Source of the DNA: a virus
Direction: 5' to 3' (one strand)
IMG/VR virus record: IMGVR_UViG_3300006750_000014
Location: 1-49,345 of that record
DNA: 49,345 bases
The notes beneath the pieces were generated by a model, which was not told the DNA's origin, did no database searches, and saw only the letters and a program-made list of their open reading frames with translations. Within the stretch, counting starts at the first letter, position 1. The number at the start of each line of letters is the position of its first letter. Both the position numbers and the translations under genes were made by a program. Positions 43,931-49,208 of the stretch are shown in pieces.

Positions 43931-44726
43931 CTTTTACAGTCTCCGTATTTAAAAGTGGTTGATCCACAAGCCCATCTTCAAATTCATGATATTCAGATAA
44001 TCGTTCACGGGCTTTGTTCGCCGCTACCCGATTAACCTCCATATCGAATCCTTGCTTGTCCTTTACTTCAAGATCATCTAGTTGACGCATCCAAATTAAA
44101 AAATTAGTATTAGCGTCTTCTGCGATTCTCTTACGTTGTTCACGAGTACCCTTAATGTCCTTTAAAAGCCGCTCTTGTTTTGTAAGAAGCTTCTCGTGCT
44201 CTGTGATGTAGGAGCTTTTGCTACCTATCATCGCCCCCAATTGAGTTTGAAACATTGCTAGTGCCTGTGTGTCCTGAAATTCGGGAGGTTTATCCATTTC
44301 CTCATTAATAAGCTTTTCAAGATCAGCAATGTTCGTTACAATGTCTTGGCGGTCTTCCATAGACCGATTAACCAGGATTGCAGTGCGGCACAACTCTACG
44401 ATCTGCATCTCTTCAGTAGCTACAACGTCTTCGTTGAATTGCTTGTAGAGGTCGATCCATTTGTGCTCAAAGAATACGATTTCGTTATCATTGAATTGCT
44501 TCCGCATCTCTTTGAAATAATAACGGTCCCGTAAAGTAGATAGAAGGTGCTCATCATCAGTTAAATCTCTGGCCTTGAGATTCTGCTTGTCGATATACTT
44601 CCTGATAGGGTGGATGGTCCTATTTAGATGGCGGGCCATTTCTTCTAGACTTAGATCGAAGCAGTTTTGTTCTATATAGCTCATCTCGGCCTTAGAGAGC
44701 TTTCCGCGTTTACGGGTCGATGCCAT
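43902..44726 (-). CDS. Candidate terminase small subunit (HTH plus coiled coil)
   Basis: The ATG at 44726 gives 274 residues; a GTG at 44732 would add two. Residues about 10-45 (GKLSKAEMSYIEQNCFDLS then EMARHLNRTIHPIRKYI) form a helix-turn-helix of the type found in small terminase subunits, which recognise the packaging site. The rest is long-helical (NIADLEKLINEEMDKPPEF, KLLTKQERLLKDIKGT), as for oligomer formation. It lies upstream of the packaging genes, but five unrelated genes separate it from the large subunit. It could also be a transcription regulator, since its N-terminal HTH resembles the protein at 45905-46171. Confidence 0.55.
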   Translation of the reverse strand: MASTRKRGKLSKAEMSYIEQNCFDLSLEEMARHLNRTIHPIRKYIDKQNLKARDLTDDEHLLSTLRDRYYFKEMRKQFNDNEIVFFEHKWIDLYKQFNEDVVATEEMQIVELCRTAILVNRSMEDRQDIVTNIADLEKLINEEMDKPPEFQDTQALAMFQTQLGAMIGSKSSYITEHEKLLTKQERLLKDIKGTREQRKRIAEDANTNFLIWMRQLDDLEVKDKQGFDMEVNRVAANKARERLSEYHEFEDGLVDQPLLNTETVKDVQPDIHND

Positions 44727-45303
44727 TTTCACTCAATATTAGTCGGATGTGGTTTAGTAAGGTCTCACGTTTAGCTTTGGGCAGTCTTAATTTATTAACA
44801 AATCTAAGCCAGTCTTCTCTCATGAAGATAGGAATAGCTTTGTCTATCATTGAATAAAGCTCATTCGAAAGAGCTGTATCCTCTACACTATGAGGCTGAC
44901 CCTGTAGCATGTCTTCTCCCTGCTTGGTAGACATGAGATTCTTTTTGAGTTCGTTCCTCGTCTCATGTCTGGCGTAAGGCTCACAGTTCATAAGGTTGTC
45001 ATGAAGCGTGCATTTGCGTTCTATGTACGCATCAAAGGGGCAGTGGTCGCAGGGAGTATCGGGCCGAGCATAATTATTACGTTTAAGATTATAGAGGCGA
45101 TTACGGACGTGGACCCAAAGAAAATTTTCTAAGGGACGCACGCCATCGTAATTCTCTATGCCCTGCCATGCGAAGAGAGCCGCTTCTTGCTTCATATCGT
45201 CGATTTCATAGTAACCGAACTTAAACGTTGAGGCCAGCTTATTCGATATTCTCTCGATTATCTGGAGGACTTGCTCCTCCGTGTACCCCTTCGGAATCTT
45301 CAT
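44710..45303 (-). CDS. Second sigma-like factor (region 2) with cysteine cluster
   Basis: The ATG at 45303 has GGAGG 12 bases upstream and gives 197 residues; an ATG at 45324 would add seven. Residues about 15-70 look like sigma region 2: EQVLQIIERISNKLASTFKF, then YEIDDMKQEAALFAWQGIEN, then ENFLWVHVRNRLYNLKR. A following cysteine/histidine cluster (DTPCDHCPFDAYIERKCTLH) may bind zinc and is not a sigma feature. No clear region 4 HTH is present. Phage late sigma factors such as T4 gp55 are also short and of this type, so a late-gene role is reasonable but inferred. It overlaps the next gene by 17 bases. Confidence 0.65.
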   Translation of the reverse strand: MKIPKGYTEEQVLQIIERISNKLASTFKFGYYEIDDMKQEAALFAWQGIENYDGVRPLENFLWVHVRNRLYNLKRNNYARPDTPCDHCPFDAYIERKCTLHDNLMNCEPYARHETRNELKKNLMSTKQGEDMLQGQPHSVEDTALSNELYSMIDKAIPIFMREDWLRFVNKLRLPKAKRETLLNHIRLILSENGIDP

Positions 45304-45490
45304 ATACTTTCTCAGCCTCCACATTATCTAGTTCAAACTCGATGCCTTCACTAAACGTAAGAGTAGCCAAGGTAAGATAAGGTTCCATGACGATATTACA
45401 AGAGATAATTCCCTCTACAGGCTTACCTGTTTCTTTGTCGATAACTTTGGTATTTTCATCGTTACCATCATAAACTATCTTAAGCTTCAT
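45239..45490 (-). CDS. Small acidic protein, unknown function
   Basis: The ATG at 45490 with AAAGGA 11 bases upstream gives 83 residues, MKLKIVYDGNDENTKVID onward. An ATG at 45520 with AAGGA close by would add ten. The chain begins with strands and ends with an acidic tail (EAEKVYEDSEGVHGG). It overlaps both neighbours in the order coiled-coil protein, this gene, sigma-like gene. No family recognised. Confidence 0.6.
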   Translation of the reverse strand: MKLKIVYDGNDENTKVIDKETGKPVEGIISCNIVMEPYLTLATLTFSEGIEFELDNVEAEKVYEDSEGVHGGASPPDNRENIE

Positions 45491-45812
45491 TGGTTGTTTG
45501 ATCCTTTGGCTTAGAGGCATGAATTTCCTTGGCTACTTCACCCTTGTCATTTTTAATGATAACGGGCTCCCCTTCTTTTGGGCCTTTACTCTTAGCCTTA
45601 GCCCCGGCTTGCTTGATAAGCTTGGCGGTCTTTTTCTTGGACTCTTCTAGCTCCTCGTTCAGCTTGGCATTTTTATCAAGTAGAGCAGAAATGCTTTGGT
45701 CTTGATCGTCCAGTTGTGCTCTCGCGGTAGCGAGTTCCTGTTGTACCTGGGCATGTAGCTCTACGGATTCCCTCGCTCGTAGTTGCGAGGCTTTAATATC
45801 TAACAGTGCCAT
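45480..45812 (-). CDS. Small coiled-coil protein, unknown function
   Basis: The ATG at 45812 with GGAG nine bases upstream gives 110 residues; an upstream ATG at 45827 lacks a good site. It is the first gene of the leftward block. A heptad-like region (ASQLRARESVELHAQVQQEL then ISALLDKNAKLNEELEESKK) is followed by a lysine-rich stretch (KAKSKGPKEGEPVIIKNDKG). It is probably a structural or regulatory small protein; no family recognised. Confidence 0.65.
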   Translation of the reverse strand: MALLDIKASQLRARESVELHAQVQQELATARAQLDDQDQSISALLDKNAKLNEELEESKKKTAKLIKQAGAKAKSKGPKEGEPVIIKNDKGEVAKEIHASKPKDQTTNEA

Positions 45813-45827
45813 AAATTTTGTCTCCAT

Positions 45828-45904
45828 GTTATGCGAAAAGTTGTCAACTCAACTATAATAGTATATACGTCACACCAGCAACTTTTTCTAGGAGACAGAG
45901 GAAA
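45828..45904. promoter_or_regulatory. Divergent control region with inverted repeat
   Basis: This 77-base gap separates the leftward block from the rightward control genes. It contains AGTTGTCAACT (45839-45849), a palindrome with a central T. An outer inverted pair, GAAAAGTTG near 45836-45844 and CAACTTTTTC near 45880-45889, frames an AT-rich core with TATAAT at 45854. No clean -35 box at 16-18 bases was found for either direction, so the promoters may depend on a phage factor. The palindromes could be operator sites for the adjacent HTH protein. Confidence 0.5.
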
Positions 45905-46171
45905 ATGAATATCAAATGGTCAGATGCAGAGAAAAACTTCATTCGTGAGAACGCTCATAAACTAAAAGATAGTGAGATTGCGGCTGATCTTACAGCTAGT
46001 AGTGGACGGATGGTTACCTTGCAGAGTGTTAGGAAAATGAGACAGAAATTAGGGATTAAAAAGAAGTCAGGAAGAGGCGTTTGCGGTGTAGTTAACGTCG
46101 GAGGAAACAGTACCGACCATGACTCCGTTTCAGCACCAGAGAATCACATCTATCAGCTTATCAATTCGTAA
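45905..46171 (+). CDS. Small HTH DNA-binding protein
   Basis: The ATG at 45905 follows GGAGACAGAGGAAA, giving 88 residues; upstream frame is not supported. Residues 5-55 (WSDAEKNFIRENAHKLKDSE then IAADL, and VRKMRQKLGIKKKSGRG) form a helix-turn-helix with a basic recognition helix, of the kind found in small phage regulators. The same A-E-x3-I-x2-N-x6-E-[IM]-A pattern begins the candidate small terminase at 43902-44726. It faces the leftward block across the inverted-repeat gap, so it may act as a regulator there. Confidence 0.7.
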   Translation: MNIKWSDAEKNFIRENAHKLKDSEIAADLTASSGRMVTLQSVRKMRQKLGIKKKSGRGVCGVVNVGGNSTDHDSVSAPENHIYQLINS

Positions 46172-46322
46172 GCTCCAGCGTGGGCTAAGGGTTGCTTATC
46201 ATCAACAGGTTGCTCCTGAGAGTAACTGGAGTTGGAAGATTGAAGAAATTATGAGGTTGAAAGATGAGCTTGAAACTCTTACCGGCTCTCGTGCCCCCTC
46301 TTCCCCCAAGTGGCCCCTGTAA
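46119..46322 (+). CDS. Possible small gene, unknown function
   Basis: A 67-residue frame starts inside the preceding gene in another frame and continues 150 bases past its end (KIEEIMRLKDELETLTGSRA). No ribosome site is at proper distance: GGAGG lies 14 bases away. It is listed only because it covers otherwise empty sequence and has a plausible helical part. It may be spurious. Confidence 0.3.
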   Translation: MTPFQHQRITSISLSIRKLQRGLRVAYHQQVAPESNWSWKIEEIMRLKDELETLTGSRAPSSPKWPL

Positions 46323-46419
46323 GAATGGTCGTGTCAGAAAATGATGCGGCCTTTTTTCTTATCTAAAAAGTGGTCCTTTCAGATGGGCTAGAGCTGATTC
46401 GGAAAAGTGGTCCTTTCAG
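46321..46419 (+). repeat. Three iteron-like direct repeats
   Basis: AAAAGTGGTCCTTTCAG occurs exactly at 46366-46382 and 46403-46419, 37 bases apart. A related copy with 13 of 17 matches lies at 46321-46337, 45 bases before the first. The copies are in one orientation. The spacing is close to three to four helical turns. They could be binding sites for a replication or regulatory protein. Confidence 0.65.
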
Positions 46420-46585
46420 GGAGAGCTAGAACTTGTAGCCGGAACCACCTAGCGATTTTCGCCCCCCTATCCCCCAAAATGACTAGATTGAAAAAACCCC
46501 CCCTTTCGCAAATGCCGTGCCAATCGTAAACAAAATACCCATATAAAATACTTTGATAATTATCTCGATTTAAGTGGATTACCTA
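46420..46585. other. Noncoding stretch before first early-type promoter
   Basis: No credible gene is seen. It includes C-rich runs near 46462-46503, the conserved CGCAAATGCCGTGCCAA block at 46507-46523, and an AT-rich part near 46540-46570 just before the first consensus promoter. Confidence 0.5.
46507..46523 (+). repeat. Conserved upstream block, copy 1
   Basis: CGCAAATGCCGTGCCAA lies 79 bases (start to start) before the -35 box at 46586. The block recurs at 48820-48836 ahead of another promoter and at 49319-49335 at the window end. Confidence 0.6.
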
Positions 46586-46613
46586 TTGACAAAATGCCGA
46601 TACTTAGTATAAT
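46586..46613 (+). promoter_or_regulatory. Sigma-70-type promoter for 46652 gene
   Basis: TTGACA at 46586-46591 and TATAAT at 46608-46613 with a 16-base spacer are both perfect consensus boxes. The expected start is near 46620, and a short leader carries CACTAAGGAAAAC before the ATG. Confidence 0.88.
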
Positions 46614-46651
46614 GAAGAAGTACAAAGCACAACCCACTAAGGAAAACTAAA

Positions 46652-46873
46652 ATGCAATCTTCTCAACCACTTGTTAATTTTAAGCACGAAGTAATCGAAC
46701 TAGGCCACACTAGCCTATCGAAATTGTTGGTTGTGATGCGTGGCTATCAATCACATGGCTATACCGAGAAATGCCCCGTATGGTATACCGATGGTGTTCA
46801 TCGTGTTATCATGGAAAACAAAGATAAGGAAAACTTTCTATATAATCCAAATTGGTCGCGTCCTACCCATTGA
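46652..46873 (+). CDS. Small early-type protein, unknown function
   Basis: The protein has 73 residues (MQSSQPLVNFKHEVIELGHT, then LLVVMRGYQSHGYTEK, then WYTDGVHRVIMENKDK). It has its own consensus promoter and an AAGG ribosome site. Its stop codon TGA lies inside the -35 box of the next promoter. The mixed strand-helix pattern suggests a small folded protein. Its job is unknown; early phage genes of this size often alter host functions, which is only analogy. Confidence 0.75.
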   Translation: MQSSQPLVNFKHEVIELGHTSLSKLLVVMRGYQSHGYTEKCPVWYTDGVHRVIMENKDKENFLYNPNWSRPTH

Positions 46874-46898
46874 CAACCATCACCTGATACGGTATAAT
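46870..46898 (+). promoter_or_regulatory. Sigma-70-type promoter for 46938 gene
   Basis: TTGACA at 46870-46875 and TATAAT at 46893-46898 are separated by 17 bases, a perfect consensus. The -35 box contains the stop codon of the preceding gene. The spacer ACCATCACCTGATACG is shared with the next promoter. Confidence 0.9.
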
Positions 46899-46937
46899 TC
46901 AACCATGTTAAGCCACAACGCCACTAAGGAAAACAAA

Positions 46938-47069
46938 ATGATTCAAGCCACACTCATCATCGGCACACGTAAGGTAGAAATGAAATTCTCGTCGTATGGG
47001 CATCTTGAGCGATACGCTCGAACATTGGCTATCGTATCGGTAAAAAAGATTCACTATTCTACAAAATAA
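46938..47069 (+). CDS. 43-residue early-type protein, unknown function
   Basis: The product is MIQATLIIGTRKVEMKFSSY followed by a basic, tyrosine-rich end. The start follows CACTAAGGAAAACAAA, the same leader as in the preceding unit. A longer frame begins upstream but would pass through the promoter. It is transcribed from its own promoter at 46870. Confidence 0.7.
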   Translation: MIQATLIIGTRKVEMKFSSYGHLERYARTLAIVSVKKIHYSTK

Positions 47070-47081
47070 TCAAAAGACCTA

Positions 47082-47110
47082 TTGACAACCATCACCTGAT
47101 ACGATATAAT
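47082..47110 (+). promoter_or_regulatory. Sigma-70-type promoter for 47147 gene
   Basis: TTGACA at 47082-47087 and TATAAT at 47105-47110 with 17 bases between. From -35 to -10 it differs from the 46870 promoter in one base. The 21 bases at 47068-47088 ending in this -35 box recur exactly at 47270-47290 ahead of the next promoter. Confidence 0.9.
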
Positions 47111-47146
47111 TAAAACATACAAAACAACGCCACTAGGAACGACACG

Positions 47147-47269
47147 ATGCCAGACGGAATGAAACGACGACGACGACGATTTAACCCACAAAGTGGACAG
47201 CAAGATACCGCCCGCACAAAGTGGTACGCCAAACACCGACAGATCCGATTCACAAAAAGATTCGGATAA
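47147..47269 (+). CDS. 40-residue arginine-rich protein
   Basis: Too short for usual gene-length limits, but supported by its own consensus promoter and a CACTAGGAAC leader. The product starts MPDGMKRRRRRFNPQSGQQD and remains strongly basic to its end, with five arginines in a row. Such charge suggests nucleic-acid or RNA polymerase contact, which is inference. Confidence 0.65.
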   Translation: MPDGMKRRRRRFNPQSGQQDTARTKWYAKHRQIRFTKRFG

Positions 47270-47283
47270 AATCAAAAGACCTA

Positions 47284-47312
47284 TTGACAAACTCGCAGCG
47301 ATCTGATATAAT
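47284..47312 (+). promoter_or_regulatory. Sigma-70-type promoter for 47352 gene
   Basis: TTGACA at 47284-47289 and TATAAT at 47307-47312 with a 17-base spacer. The leader CACTACAAAGGAAAC precedes the ATG at 47352. Confidence 0.9.
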
Positions 47313-47351
47313 TCAGATATACAAAACAAAACACTACAAAGGAAACGAAAC

Positions 47352-47651
47352 ATGCCACAATTAGCCTTAACTTCGACGACTCCCGTTGGTTCAGTTCAGA
47401 TTCAACTACGCCACGCCCCATTCTCCAGCGTGCTACTTGTTAGTGCCGCAGAATGGGCGGAGTTTGGATTGCAGGACAAGGAAACATACAACGCGAAAGT
47501 ATTGGTAGAAAACCGCTCTACCGAGGGGTGCTTTAGCTTCTCTTGGAAGTACCTCGTTTACGATGGTGAAACCTTTCCTAATCCAACCATCGACCATAGC
47601 TTCACGGAGCTAGAAGTTTTACAATCAAAAAGAATGAAATATTTAGGCTGA
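47352..47651 (+). CDS. Small early-type protein, unknown function
   Basis: The protein has 99 residues with AAAGGAAAC before the ATG. The chain is beta-rich at first (LTSTTPVGSVQIQLRHAPFS), then has NAKVLVENRSTEGCFSFSW and an acidic-basic end. It has its own promoter. No family was recognised. Confidence 0.75.
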   Translation: MPQLALTSTTPVGSVQIQLRHAPFSSVLLVSAAEWAEFGLQDKETYNAKVLVENRSTEGCFSFSWKYLVYDGETFPNPTIDHSFTELEVLQSKRMKYLG

Positions 47652-47699
47652 TAATAGTCCTTTATCAACCCCCTCTCTTGAGCTATAAGGTAAAAGAAA

Positions 47700-47990
47700 A
47701 TGAAAAGAACAACCCCCCTCAATATAGCTATTGCTAACATCACCTTATTGGTGGGTAATGTTATTGATGGATACCCCCAGATACAACTACGTTATGATCA
47801 GATCTTCGATGACATACTACCCATTGTGACTAGTGAACTATCCTATCTCAATTGGGAAGGGGATACCTCCAATGGGGTAGCTGATGATCTCTGCCACGGT
47901 ATACTAAAGAGTAGGTATCATGGTGATAAGCTGACCACCACTCAGGTGGGTAGTGCTCTATCCTCTGCTATGCAAGCAATGGCTCTGTAG
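47700..47990 (+). CDS. Small protein, unknown function
   Basis: The protein has 96 residues with AAGG about nine bases before the ATG. It starts MKRTTPLNIAIANITLLVGN and continues with a helical part (YDQIFDDILPIVTSELSYL) and an alanine/serine-rich end (TQVGSALSSAMQAMAL). It has no consensus promoter in the 48 bases upstream, so it probably shares the transcript from 47284. The hydrophobic N-terminal stretch is short for a membrane anchor. Confidence 0.6.
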   Translation: MKRTTPLNIAIANITLLVGNVIDGYPQIQLRYDQIFDDILPIVTSELSYLNWEGDTSNGVADDLCHGILKSRYHGDKLTTTQVGSALSSAMQAMAL

Positions 47991-48147
47991 GTGGGTGGGT
48001 GCCTACCCTCCAAGGGGGGAGAGGGTAGCATCTACCACACACCACACACCCTGCTGCTGGGGGTACGTACCACCCCTGGTAGCTTCCTACGCCCGCCACA
48101 TGGGGGGTGTACACAGGGGTATGTATGTACCCATGCAGGCATCTACT
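47991..48147. other. Hairpin-rich noncoding stretch
   Basis: No credible gene. CTACCCTC (48003-48010) pairs with GAGGGTAG (48021-48028) around a ten-base loop. GGTACGTACC at 48062-48071 is a perfect palindrome. TGGGGGGTGTACA at 48101 forms an imperfect inverted pair with TGTACCCCCCA at 48147, reaching into the repeat array. CTACC/GGTAG words recur throughout. No T tract marks these as terminators. Confidence 0.6.
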
Positions 48148-48819
48148 GTACCCCCCAAAAGATATTGACGTAACCCGTTGGTATCAAAGGACTTACGACG
48201 AAAACCGCCCGGTCGTCGCCCTAACTCCTTTCATAGTAACGACTTACGACGATTTTTTGTGGGGGGTGCTATCCCACCCGCATTCTATTTGCCCCCCTCT
48301 AATGGGGCTAAGCATAGAAATATAATTTATTCGGCCATATAGCGATTCTGTTCATACCCCTCTAATGGGGTCTTGCACAAAAATAAAATAAATTCCACAA
48401 GCCTCCTACCCTACTATTAGCTTAATCGTACCCCCCAAAAGATATTGACGTAACCTGTTGGTATCAAAGGACTTAGGGCCAAAACCGCCCGTTCGTCGCC
48501 GTAAACCCTTACTATCAAAGGACTTACGACGATTTCTTATGAGGGGTATTGTGCCCCCCGCATTCTATTTCACCCCCTCCAATGGGGTCACGCACAGAAA
48601 TAAAATTTATTCGGCCATATCGCGATTCTATTCTACCCCCTCTAATGGGGTCACGCACAGAAATAAAATTTATTCCATGAGCCTCCTACCACACTATTGA
48701 CTTAATCGTACCCCCCAAAAGATATTGACGTAACCTGTTGGTATCAAAGGACTTAGGGCCAAAACCGCCCGTTCGTCGCCGTAAACCCTTACTATCAAAG
48801 GACTTACGACGATTTCTTA
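48148..48819. repeat. 280-bp tandem repeat array (two full units and one partial)
   Basis: Units begin at 48148, 48428 and 48708 with GTACCCCCCAAAAGATATTG, so the period is exactly 280 bases. The third unit is cut after 112 bases, where CGCAAAT sequence takes over. Units 2 and 3 are identical over these 112 bases, while unit 1 has diverged. Each unit carries GGTATCAAAGGACTTA-type elements, some in inverted pairs (48177-48200 with 48214-48240). Each full unit also has two CCCCTCTAATGGGG hairpins 63 bases apart (48293, 48356, 48573, 48636), each followed by an AT-rich segment. No credible gene lies in it. Confidence 0.85.
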
Positions 48820-48836
48820 CGCAAATCCCGTGCCAA
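48820..48836 (+). repeat. Conserved upstream block, copy 2
   Basis: CGCAAATCCCGTGCCAA follows the truncated third repeat unit and precedes the promoter at 48877 by 57 bases (start to start). Sixteen of 17 bases match the copy at 46507. Confidence 0.6.
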
Positions 48837-48876
48837 AAGTATTTTGAGTTTATTTCGATATTTAACGATGTTCCGC

Positions 48877-48904
48877 TTGACAGATTGCCGATACTCTCTA
48901 TAAT
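48877..48904 (+). promoter_or_regulatory. Sigma-70-type promoter for 48947 gene
   Basis: TTGACA at 48877-48882 and TATAAT at 48899-48904 with a 16-base spacer. The spacer shares TTGCCGATAC-like sequence with the promoter at 46586, so the two appear related by duplication. Confidence 0.87.
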
Positions 48905-48946
48905 GGAAGCATGTTCACAACGTTTCTTTCTTCTGGAGTTTCTGCC

Positions 48947-49189
48947 ATGACTAGCCGCCAAGACCCCCGCGAAGCCTTCCCCGTTGACATCGCCGCAGAG
49001 TTCGAGGATTGGTGCGACCGCATCGACCCCCCTACGGTGGAGTGCGAAGCCCCCTTCGCATGGACGGAGGACGACATCGACTGGCACGAGGGGATGCGTT
49101 CCGACAACCTCTATGAGGACATCACCGATGGGGATGGTTGGGATTGTAACGACTTCAATTGCCAAGAGTTCGAAGATGGCTATTATTAG
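48947..49189 (+). CDS. Small very acidic protein, unknown function
   Basis: The ATG at 48947 has TGGAG eight bases upstream and gives 80 residues; an ATG at 48911 in the same frame is too close to the transcription start. The product is strongly acidic: MTSRQDPREAFPVDIAAEFE, then DWCDRIDPPT, then EDDIDWHEGM, ending in D/E-rich sequence. Its coding sequence is richer in G and C than other genes here. Acidic phage proteins of this size often mimic DNA, which is analogy only. Confidence 0.7.
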   Translation: MTSRQDPREAFPVDIAAEFEDWCDRIDPPTVECEAPFAWTEDDIDWHEGMRSDNLYEDITDGDGWDCNDFNCQEFEDGYY

Positions 49190-49208
49190 CCAAAAAAGGG
49201 GGTATTAT

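Noticed and set aside
45841-45859. TTGTCA ... TATAAT as a rightward promoter
   Set aside because: The two boxes are only seven bases apart, too close for a sigma-70 promoter; kept only as a candidate -10 box.
47953-48325. Several open frames of 60-72 residues
   Set aside because: They lie in hairpin and repeat DNA with biased composition, have no suitable ribosome site and overlap each other.
48148-48819. CRISPR array
   Set aside because: The repeats are 280 bases and tandem, without short repeats separated by unique spacers, and no cas gene is present.
48686-49165. 159-residue open frame on the - strand
   Set aside because: It runs antisense to the acidic gene, its promoter and the repeat array, and has no ribosome site. 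The + strand gene with a consensus promoter explains the region better.
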